From the NCBI GenBank assembly GCA_016705235.1, contig JADIYP010000004.1, forward strand, positions 93,308 to 157,307: 64,000 bases of DNA, given 5' to 3'. The notes beneath the pieces were generated by a model. It did not search any database. It was not told the origin of the DNA and saw nothing but the letters and a program-made list of their open reading frames with translations. Below, piece by piece: positions 8,182-15,615 of this stretch. Source of the stretch: Candidatus Leptovillus affinis. Its GTDB lineage: Bacteria > Chloroflexota > Anaerolineae > Promineifilales > Promineifilaceae. The translations under genes and the position numbers were made by a program. Every line of letters starts with the position of its first letter. The first letter of the stretch is position 1.

Positions 8182-8934
8182 ATGATCACTTCACCACGTT
8201 TTGATAAAACACTACGAATATTTAACTGGGTTGCCGCAGCCTCCATTTTCATCGCCCTCCTGGTCGCTTTCTTTTACGCGCCGGTCGAAAGAACGATGGG
8301 CAACGTCCAACGCATCTTCTACTTCCACGTTGGCTCGGCCTGGGTTGGGGCCATCGCCTTTTTTGTCGCCCTGGCCGCCGGCGTTCTCTATTTGCGCAAA
8401 AGTGACCGCAAATGGGACACCCTCGCCCTGGCATCTGTGGAAATTGGCCTGGTTTTTCTGACAATGGCTACCGTCGCCGGGTCTGTGTGGGGTAAACCCG
8501 CCTGGAATACCTGGTGGCTGTGGAGTCCCCGGCTCACCCTCATCACCGTCGCCTGGTTAACCTATGCCGCTTACTTCATGCTCCGTGGAGCCATTGAAGA
8601 TGAAGAACGCCGTGGACGATTCGCGGCCGTTTACGTCATCGTCGCCTTTGTCACCATCATCATGGCTTATGTCAGCGTGCGCATCCTGCGCGACATTCAC
8701 CCGGTCGTCGTCGGCGGCGCAATGGAATCAGCCCAAGGCGCGTCCGAAGGGCTGCAAGAGTTCTCCGGCCTGGATTCGGCCAAAATGGGCATCTCTCTCA
8801 CCGTTAGCACAACGGCTTTTTCCTTTTTATACATCGCCTGGCTGCTCAACCGCATTCGCCTGCAACGCATCGCAGACGCCGTTAAAGACCTCAAAATCCA
8901 GGTAACCACACGGTTACAAGGAGACCACGCCTGA
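8182..8934 (+). CDS. ccmC: Haem-handling protein CcmC
   Basis: A 250-residue protein with six predicted membrane spans. The two periplasmic haem-ligand histidines of the family are present (IFYFHVGSAW and ILRDIHPVVVGG). The tryptophan-rich WWD loop is present as WGKPAWNTWWLWSPRLT, but the usual Asp of the WD pair is Ser here. In the family this protein passes haem to the chaperone CcmE. GGAGA precedes the start. The stop overlaps the start of the next small gene. Confidence 0.92.
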   Translation: MITSPRFDKTLRIFNWVAAASIFIALLVAFFYAPVERTMGNVQRIFYFHVGSAWVGAIAFFVALAAGVLYLRKSDRKWDTLALASVEIGLVFLTMATVAGSVWGKPAWNTWWLWSPRLTLITVAWLTYAAYFMLRGAIEDEERRGRFAAVYVIVAFVTIIMAYVSVRILRDIHPVVVGGAMESAQGASEGLQEFSGLDSAKMGISLTVSTTAFSFLYIAWLLNRIRLQRIADAVKDLKIQVTTRLQGDHA

Positions 8935-9134
8935 TGACTTCTTTATTTTTCCTCACCACCCTTCTCCAAACGGCCGATGTGGCCAATCGTTTTAACGGAT
9001 ATCTGGTACTTGGCTACTTTGTCATGTGGTTAATCGCCACGGGGTACATCATCAGCCTGGGCGTCCGCCAGCGAAACCTCAAGCAAGACTTGCAACTCAT
9101 GACCAGGATTCTAGAAGAAGAAACAAAAAGCTAG
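8934..9134 (+). CDS. Small single-span protein, CcmD-like
   Basis: A 66-residue protein with one membrane span (GYLVLGYFVMWLIATGYIISLG) and a charged cytoplasmic tail (RQRNLKQDLQLMTRILEEE). Position directly after ccmC with an overlapping start, plus size and topology, fit CcmD, a poorly conserved small subunit that helps CcmABC release holo-CcmE. Sequence alone would not prove it. Confidence 0.7.
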   Translation: MTSLFFLTTLLQTADVANRFNGYLVLGYFVMWLIATGYIISLGVRQRNLKQDLQLMTRILEEETKS

Positions 9135-9199
9135 AGCCAAAGCCAGAGCGAGAATAGAAATCATTCCCGCCGGCTCTGACTCCTTCTGGAGAATCACTT

Positions 9200-10306
9200 A
9201 TGCTTAAATCAACCTCATTACCAGGGCGCTTGCGCGCATTGTCCACCGGACAATGGCTGCTGCTCATCGCCGTTTCCCTGGTAGTCGTTTTTATCCTTGT
9301 GGGTTCCCTGCTTCAACCAGCCACGCCCAATGAATTTGCCTTTGGCATTCAGACACAACCATTTATTGTTCTGGCCATGCTGGCCTTTTTTGCCGGTTTG
9401 TTAAGCTTTGTCTCGCCATGTACCTTACCGGTACTCACCGCTTATTTCGCCTTTGCCTTCCAAAGCGAACGGCAGCGGATCGCCACCAACACGATGGCTT
9501 TTATGCTGGGTCTGGCAACCACCTTTAGCATTTTAGGCGCGGTTGGTTTTGCCGTTGGTCGGGTTTTGCTGCAAAACCAGCAGCTTTTGCTCCTGGTGGG
9601 CGGCTCCATCATCCTGATCTTTGGCGTAATGAGCTTGTTGGGCATGGGTTTTGGCGGCGTCAAACAAGCTGGCGGTCACCAATTTGGGGCAACCGTCGGC
9701 GGCTCCTATTTGTTCGGGCTGACATTTGCCGTGGGTTGGTCCAGCTGCGTAGGGCCAATTTTAGGCTCAGTGCTGACTTTGGCGGCGCAAACCTCGTCGG
9801 TCTGGCGGGGGATGATGCTGCTGTTTATTTACACCATCGGTTTAGGACTGCCTTTGCTGATTGTTTCTACCTTTTTCGGCCGTATGAGCCGGCAGAGTTT
9901 GTTTTGGCGGGCGCTCAAAGGCAAGGGTTGGGATTGGGACACGCACGTGTTTGTGGTCGCTCTGGTGTGGGCGTTGGCCATCTGGCGAATTATGGTCGCG
10001 TCGTTTGAATATGCACTGCGTAATTTCTCGTTTATGGGCAATTTCCAACTGACGCTGGGAGTTCAAATTGGCTTGCTGGCTCTGGCTGTTGTGGGAGCCG
10101 CTTTGTGGGTATTCACCAGTTCAGAAAACCGACGCATTACGGTGCGCCTGCACACAACGCAGCTTATCAGCGGGGCGTTGTTTATTTTGATGGGCGTCTT
10201 GATGTTGGAGGCGCAGCTTGCCTATTTCAATAACATTATTCCCCCATCGTTGGCCGAATGGCTGGCTGTGCAAGAAGAACGGCTGATCGGGCTGTTTACG
10301 CGATGA
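9200..10306 (+). CDS. ccdA: CcdA/DsbD-type thiol-disulphide transporter
   Basis: A 368-residue polytopic protein with GGAGA before the ATG. The CcdA core begins near residue 60 (FFAGLLSFVSPCTLPVLTAYFAFAF) with the first redox Cys in SPC. The second Cys lies in the matching span (TFAVGWSSCVGPILGSVLTLA). It moves electrons from cytoplasmic thioredoxin across the membrane to keep extracytoplasmic thiols reduced, here presumably for the thioredoxin encoded next, with which it overlaps. The roughly 55-residue N-terminal extension and extra C-terminal spans make it longer than minimal CcdA. Confidence 0.88.
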   Translation: MLKSTSLPGRLRALSTGQWLLLIAVSLVVVFILVGSLLQPATPNEFAFGIQTQPFIVLAMLAFFAGLLSFVSPCTLPVLTAYFAFAFQSERQRIATNTMAFMLGLATTFSILGAVGFAVGRVLLQNQQLLLLVGGSIILIFGVMSLLGMGFGGVKQAGGHQFGATVGGSYLFGLTFAVGWSSCVGPILGSVLTLAAQTSSVWRGMMLLFIYTIGLGLPLLIVSTFFGRMSRQSLFWRALKGKGWDWDTHVFVVALVWALAIWRIMVASFEYALRNFSFMGNFQLTLGVQIGLLALAVVGAALWVFTSSENRRITVRLHTTQLISGALFILMGVLMLEAQLAYFNNIIPPSLAEWLAVQEERLIGLFTR

Positions 10307-10962
10307 CAGAATTACCGGATTCGTCCGAAGAAAGAGGGGACGGGAAAAGGAACGGCCGTTCCCGTTCCCCCCTCCTCTTTCTTGGCGGCGCTGTACTCCT
10401 GGGTCTGGCCCTCAGCCTGCTATTGTTCGGCGGCAACTTCTTTGGTCCTGCCGCCGAGACCAGCATCCTCCAACAACTGCCCGCCCCCTTTGGCACAGCC
10501 AAGGTCGCCGAGTTACCCGCAGCCAGCATCGATCTTTTGGAAGTTGGCGACACCGCCTACAACTTCTACCTGTCTGACCTGGACGGCCAAAACCTCAACT
10601 TAGAAGCCTTTCGCGGCCAGCCCGTGATTCTGAACTTCTGGGCGACGTGGTGTGGGCCTTGCCGCGTAGAAATGCCCGCCCTCCAGGCGGCATACGAAAG
10701 CCACCAGGCCGACGAGTTGGTCATCCTGGCCGTCAACGACCAGGAAGCGCATCAAGATGTAGCCGACTTCTTCAGCGAATTGGAGCTGACATTTACCCCG
10801 CTGCTTGATCAAGAAGGAGAGGTTTCCCGCCTCTACCATGTCTTTAATTTCCCCACGACGTATTTTATTGATGAGGATGGCCGGGTAACGGCCGTACATC
10901 GCGGCGTTCTGTCGGCTGAACAAATTGAAACCTACCTGGCCGCTACCCTAAACCGCAGCTAA
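10303..10962 (+). CDS. Membrane-anchored thioredoxin, ResA/TlpA/CcmG type
   Basis: A 219-residue protein from the ATG at 10303, whose ATGA overlaps the previous stop. One N-terminal membrane anchor (residues about 23-42) is followed by a thioredoxin fold with the active site FWATWCGPCRVEMPAL and the cis-Pro region FNFPTTYFID. This family reduces the haem-binding CXXCH cysteines of apocytochrome c. The conserved acidic TlpA-like insertion is visible around VNDQEAHQDVADFF. Context with ccmABC and ccdA supports a cytochrome c role. Confidence 0.9.
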   Translation: MTELPDSSEERGDGKRNGRSRSPLLFLGGAVLLGLALSLLLFGGNFFGPAAETSILQQLPAPFGTAKVAELPAASIDLLEVGDTAYNFYLSDLDGQNLNLEAFRGQPVILNFWATWCGPCRVEMPALQAAYESHQADELVILAVNDQEAHQDVADFFSELELTFTPLLDQEGEVSRLYHVFNFPTTYFIDEDGRVTAVHRGVLSAEQIETYLAATLNRS

Positions 10963-10968
10963 AACCAC

Positions 10969-11778
10969 ATGACAACTCCCTCCCCAAAAACACCCGTATC
11001 CGGCCGGCAGCGCTCCATGGTCATCAGCATCGACAAATTCATCTACAAATTCAGCCGCCACTGGCTGGCTTTCTTTAACATCCTCATCGCCATCTACGTA
11101 GGACTGCCCATGCTGGCCCCCGTCCTCATGAAAGCCGGCCTGACCCGCCCCGCAAACGCCATCTACACTCTCTACAGCCCCATGTGCCACCAAATGGCTT
11201 CTCGCTCATTCTTCTTGTTCGGCGACCAGCCCGTTTACCCCCGCGCCATCGCCGGAACCGACCTCACCCCCATCGAAGCCTACATGCCCACCCTGCCCGA
11301 ATTTGCCGGCGCTTCCACCGATCCGTCCCAATGGATGACCTTCCTGCTGGCGGCGCGGCGTTTTACCGGCAACGAGCAAATGGGCTACAAAATGGCTCTC
11401 TGCGAACGCGACATCGGCATTTATTCGTTTGTTTTACTGGGTGGGCTGCTGTACGGACTGCTGCGAAAGCGGTATCACATCAAAGCCTTACCGCTCTGGG
11501 TTTTCCTGATTGTGGGCATGGGACCAATTGCTCTGGATGGCTTCAGCCAGCTTTTTAGCCAATATGGCACAGCCAGCCCGGCCCTGAGCTTTTTCAACAC
11601 AATTTTTCCCCTACGCGAAAGCACGCCCTTTCTGCGCTCCTTAACCGGAGCCATTTTTGGCCTCTCTCTCGTCTGGCTGGCCTATCCTCACGTCGATGAA
11701 GGCATGAAAATAACGGCCGCTGACCTCGAAGCAAAACTCACGCGCATTGGCGAATTGAACCCCGGCGAGGAAAACTAA
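10969..11778 (+). CDS. DUF2085 membrane protein
   Basis: A 269-residue protein with about four or five membrane spans. The signature of DUF2085 is seen: PMCHQMASRSFFLFGDQPVY near residue 70 and MALCERDIGIY near residue 145, with conserved Cys-His and Cys residues that may bind a metal or haem (inference). It begins 6 bases after the thioredoxin gene and is the last of the operon. The family's role is unknown. Its place here hints at a link to haem or redox work. Confidence 0.8.
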   Translation: MTTPSPKTPVSGRQRSMVISIDKFIYKFSRHWLAFFNILIAIYVGLPMLAPVLMKAGLTRPANAIYTLYSPMCHQMASRSFFLFGDQPVYPRAIAGTDLTPIEAYMPTLPEFAGASTDPSQWMTFLLAARRFTGNEQMGYKMALCERDIGIYSFVLLGGLLYGLLRKRYHIKALPLWVFLIVGMGPIALDGFSQLFSQYGTASPALSFFNTIFPLRESTPFLRSLTGAIFGLSLVWLAYPHVDEGMKITAADLEAKLTRIGELNPGEEN

Positions 11779-11793
11779 GCGCCACCAGCTTTT

Positions 11794-13044
11794 TCAAGCC
11801 GGCCAGCGGCGAAAAACCAGGGTGGCATTGTGCCCTCCCAACCCAAATGTGTTGGACATGGCTACCTGCAAATCGGCCGTGCGCGCCTGATCAGGCACAT
11901 AGTCCAAATCGCAATCCGGGTCTGGGGTGTGGTAATTGATGGTGGGTGGGACAAGACCTTCTCGCAGCGCCTGAAGGCACAGAATGGCTTCCAATGCGCC
12001 GGTTGCCCCCAACAAATGTCCATGAATTGATTTGGTAGAGCTGACCGGCACCGTGTACGCCGCGTCGCCAAACACCTGTTTGATTGCCGCCGTTTCGCTT
12101 TTGTCGTTCAGCGGTGTGCTGGTGCCATGGGCGTTAATGTAATCGACATCCACAGGCTGCAAGCCAGCGTCAGCCAGCGCCAGGCGCATTGCTTGCGCCG
12201 CGCCCGCGCCATCTTCGGCGGGCATGGAAATGTGATACGCATCGGCGGATGTGCCGTAGCCGACCAGTTCACCATAGATGGCTGCCCCACGAGCCAGCGC
12301 ATGGTCCAGGGCTTCCAACACCAATACGGCCGATCCTTCACTGACGACAAACCCATCACGCATTTTGTCAAACGGCCGTGACGCCTCCATCGGCGCATCA
12401 TTCCGCGTCGAAATAGCCCCCATTACCCCAAATCCGGCCATAGCCAAAGGCAAAATACACGCTTCCGATCCGCCAGCCAGCATCACGTCGGCCACGCCGT
12501 ACCGCACCTGCCGCGCCGCTTCCCCCAGGGCATTATTGCCGCTGGCGCAGGCCGTGAACAATGCCAGATTCGGTCCGCACAAACCAAACTGAATCGAAAT
12601 CAACGCCGCCGGTGTATCCGCCAACATCATGGGCACAAAAAATGGGCTTACCCGGCCCGCGCCGCGCTCTTGCAGCACGCCCTGGCTCTCGATAATCGGC
12701 TGCATAATGCCCATGCCGCTGCCCATCATCACGCCTATCCGCTGGCGATTCGCATCGGAAACAGTTAGCTGCGCCTGGGCCAGCGCTTGCCCGGCGGCGG
12801 CCAGGGCGAATTGGGTGACGCGATCCATGCGCCGCGCTTCTTTACGCCCGAACAACTCGGCCGGGTCAAACTCTTTTACTTCCCCGGCAAACTGTGTCTT
12901 GTATTCTCGCGCATCAAACTGCGTGATGGGGCCGATGCCGCTCTGCCCAACGGCCGTTTGCCGCCAGGTGGTCGCTACATCATGCCCCAGTGGATTAATG
13001 GTCCCCATCCCGGTGATAACGACACGTCGTTTTTCTTGATTCAT
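11794..13044 (-). CDS. fabF: 3-oxoacyl-[ACP] synthase II
   Basis: A 416-residue condensing enzyme of the normal FabF length. The catalytic triad is intact: Cys in LFTACASGNNALGEA, His in NAHGTSTPLND and His in STKSIHGHLLGATGALE. The glycine-rich C-terminal SNTFGLGGHNATLVF is present. It elongates acyl-ACP with malonyl-ACP in fatty acid synthesis. No other fab gene flanks it. It converges with the ccm operon (15-bp gap), and MITE A copy 2 sits behind its start. Confidence 0.95.
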   Translation of the reverse strand: MNQEKRRVVITGMGTINPLGHDVATTWRQTAVGQSGIGPITQFDAREYKTQFAGEVKEFDPAELFGRKEARRMDRVTQFALAAAGQALAQAQLTVSDANRQRIGVMMGSGMGIMQPIIESQGVLQERGAGRVSPFFVPMMLADTPAALISIQFGLCGPNLALFTACASGNNALGEAARQVRYGVADVMLAGGSEACILPLAMAGFGVMGAISTRNDAPMEASRPFDKMRDGFVVSEGSAVLVLEALDHALARGAAIYGELVGYGTSADAYHISMPAEDGAGAAQAMRLALADAGLQPVDVDYINAHGTSTPLNDKSETAAIKQVFGDAAYTVPVSSTKSIHGHLLGATGALEAILCLQALREGLVPPTINYHTPDPDCDLDYVPDQARTADLQVAMSNTFGLGGHNATLVFRRWPA

Positions 13045-13107
13045 GCTTGATGTCCCGTAACGATAAAACCCGAAGCGTTTGCTCTTGAGCGGTTAGACCT
13101 TTTAGAC

Positions 13108-13231
13108 CTGATTGACTGACAAATCTCAGAATTTTACCGCGGAGAGCGCAAAGGACGCGGAGATTTTCTCTGGTACAAACTCCGCGCTCTCCGCATTCTC
13201 CGCGGTTAGATAAGTTTTGTCAGTCACTCAG
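13108..13231. mobile_element. MITE family A, copy 2 (124 bp, inverted)
   Basis: Same length and ends as copy 1 at 4424-4547, in the opposite orientation, with only scattered differences inside. It is flanked exactly by the 10-bp direct repeat CCTTTTAGAC (13098-13107 and 13232-13241). Two independent perfect duplications define the element's borders. Confidence 0.93.
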
Positions 13232-13343
13232 CCTTTTAGACCGTAAATCCTTCAGGTGTCTCAGAGAAACCAGAATGGTTTTTATCGGGCGATACGGCCG
13301 TCTAACTCCCCTTTTATAACCCACCAAATCCAGATCGGATACG

Positions 13344-13376
13344 AAAAAGCCGCCGATGAGGTCATCGGCGGCTTTT
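13344..13376 (-). terminator. Terminator of the 13433-15454 lipoprotein gene
   Basis: The stem AAAGCCGCCGATGA/TCATCGGCGGCTTT is followed on the - strand by a T run, about 60 bases past the stop at 13433. Confidence 0.87.
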
Positions 13377-13432
13377 CTGGTATCGCTGTTTGTCAAGCAG
13401 GCTGAAGGCTTGCGCCGCTTGAAATTGGCAAT

Positions 13433-15454
13433 TTAATCGATAGACAAAACAAATTTGCCGCTGCCGCTGGCAAAGAAATCGCTGATGCGAATGATGTACA
13501 CATCAGTTTCTTCAAAGGTGTAGCTTAATTCTTCACCTTCACTCGTGAACCCATCGTCAACTTCGGCCAGGATGTTGTTGTCAAAGTCGCTGATTTGCAG
13601 AATCAGGTCGATCTCATCTTCCGTTTTAGCCATCAGGTTGATGGTATCGCCAGCATCGACGCGGATGGTGTATTCTATGAAACCGGCTGGGCCAAAACGG
13701 CCGATGATCTGGTCGCCAACGGCCGTTTCAAATGTCACCAAATCTGATCCAATCAGAGTAATGTCATACGTACCGGTGCTGCCTTCAAACCCTACCACCT
13801 GGAAGTAATAATTACCATCCTCAGGAACCGTGAACAGCAGTTCTTCAAACCCGGTTGTGGCGTCAACTTCTTCAATAAGCTCTTCGGTATCGCCGTTGTA
13901 GATCTGAAGAACCACGTCAAATTCCAACTCGACCGGGTCAACCTGCGCAATAACCAGGTCATCGGCCAGCGCGTAGAAGGGGAACTCATGGACCTCTTCG
14001 GCGTCGGCCAGTTCACCAAAGGCGAAGATGAAGGAAGCCGGCTGGCTGAGGTATGATTCTTCGATGAGCAGATCAAAGTCACCTGGGGTGCCATCGTAGC
14101 TGGTAACAGAGATGGTGTACAGGCCGTCGGCAGGGATGGGCAGTATACGAATGTATTCGGTGTCGTAGGATTCGTCCAACGGCTCGCTCAGAAGGGAACG
14201 GCCGTTCTCATCCAATATGTCCACCACTACATCCAAACCATCTGTTGTCGGGCTAACTGTCACATCGATAAATTCACCCCCTTTGGCTTCAAAGGTCCAC
14301 AATGATTCCGTAGCGCCATCCACCGAACCAGCCATGAATTCGCTGTACGTCACCGTACCGCTCGATTCGCCAACGGTTGGCGCAGACCCGGATTCGATCA
14401 AGGTCAAGGTATAATCGCCGGTTGCGCCGTCGTAGCCAGAAATAGCGATGGTAAACGTGCCGTCACTCGGAATAATCAGGTTGGCGATCTCTTCGACGCC
14501 AAAGGAATTATCGACCGGGAAGTCTAAAATAGACGCGCCGGTTTCATCGTAAATATCGACAACCACATCCAGATCGCCTTGCGGCTCGACAATCAGGTCA
14601 ACACTTTCGCCTTCCAGGCCAATAAAATTCCAGGCCGATGGGCCGTCTTTGGTGATGGTGCCGTCTACGGTGTCGCCATAGAGCAACATGCCCTCTGTCA
14701 CCATCGTGCCCATATCGGTCGTGGTACCTATGTCGGAGACAACGGCCGTTGGTTCGCTCACTTCAATAGTTTTAGCCATTGCCGCATAGGTAGCCATTAC
14801 ACCATCGGCATCGCCTTTGGGAACAGCGCCCACCAGAATTGCTGCATAATCGCCATTAACAACCAGCGCGACATAGGCCGTAATCTCATCGCCCGTGTCT
14901 GTCGTGGCATCGATGATGGTGTAAGCGCCATCTTGCCCATTGGCAGAGAAAGCGGTTGGAGCTTCTATCACCGTATCATTGTCACCCAATTGGAATTCGT
15001 CGATGACCTGGCTGATGGCCTCTACCGGATCCGTTGAGGTAAAGTCGGCCGTCGGCCCCGACACCAACAACGCCACCGGCCCGGCCGTGCCCGGACTTTC
15101 AGTCATCAGGTCCTCTTCATTGGCGGCGAAGGTGTAGAAACCGGGCAGCCCGCCCGAGAACCAGCCCACCGGATAATTGATAGCCAAACCAGCTTCTTCA
15201 CTGACAAACGCTTGCAGTTCAACCTCAGGAACCGACGTGGCGGTAGGCTCTAGCGTAGCGGTGGGTTCAGGAACCGGGGTATCGGTTGGCGGAGGAACCG
15301 GCGTGTCGGTTGGGGGCGGCGGAACGGGTGTTTCGGTTGGGGGCGGAACGGGTGTTGCCGTTGGTTCTTCAGCCCCGCCGCAAGCCGCCAAGGCTAATAA
15401 CAAAACGAGCACGGCCGTTAGCCAAATAAACTTCTGTGAACGATTAAATCTCAT
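13433..15454 (-). CDS. Large lipoprotein with tandem PPC-like beta domains
   Basis: A 673-residue protein from the ATG at 15454, which has AGGAGG at ideal distance; the frame's earlier start lacks a site. The signal peptide ends in a lipobox (LALAAC, Cys25). A Thr/Pro linker of about 50 residues follows (repeats of PVPPPTDT), then a domain of about 150 residues starting EEAGLAINYPVGWF. Four repeats then resemble bacterial pre-peptidase C-terminal domains, each with a motif such as DLDVVVDIYDETG and a closing SGYDGATGDYTLTL. It is expected on the outer face of the membrane; the ligand is unknown. Confidence 0.82.
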   Translation of the reverse strand: MRFNRSQKFIWLTAVLVLLLALAACGGAEEPTATPVPPPTETPVPPPPTDTPVPPPTDTPVPEPTATLEPTATSVPEVELQAFVSEEAGLAINYPVGWFSGGLPGFYTFAANEEDLMTESPGTAGPVALLVSGPTADFTSTDPVEAISQVIDEFQLGDNDTVIEAPTAFSANGQDGAYTIIDATTDTGDEITAYVALVVNGDYAAILVGAVPKGDADGVMATYAAMAKTIEVSEPTAVVSDIGTTTDMGTMVTEGMLLYGDTVDGTITKDGPSAWNFIGLEGESVDLIVEPQGDLDVVVDIYDETGASILDFPVDNSFGVEEIANLIIPSDGTFTIAISGYDGATGDYTLTLIESGSAPTVGESSGTVTYSEFMAGSVDGATESLWTFEAKGGEFIDVTVSPTTDGLDVVVDILDENGRSLLSEPLDESYDTEYIRILPIPADGLYTISVTSYDGTPGDFDLLIEESYLSQPASFIFAFGELADAEEVHEFPFYALADDLVIAQVDPVELEFDVVLQIYNGDTEELIEEVDATTGFEELLFTVPEDGNYYFQVVGFEGSTGTYDITLIGSDLVTFETAVGDQIIGRFGPAGFIEYTIRVDAGDTINLMAKTEDEIDLILQISDFDNNILAEVDDGFTSEGEELSYTFEETDVYIIRISDFFASGSGKFVLSID

Positions 15455-15615
15455 CAAAACCTCCTGTCTTGTTAGCAATAATTTATCAATCCAACAATTG
15501 TGATGGGTTCCTTGGCTGTTTGGGAATAGGACGAATTACCTATTTGCCAAAGACGCCAAAACTGCCTCAGAAACTCAGACAGCAAGTGTGCCATTCATTT
15601 CTGACAAGTCGCCTT

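Larger units (their letters stand above)
13045..13432. other. Intergenic region holding MITE A copy 2 and a terminator
   Basis: The 388 bases between fabF and the lipoprotein gene hold the upstream region of fabF, MITE A at 13108-13231 and a terminator at 13344-13376. I see no further ORF. Confidence 0.8.
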
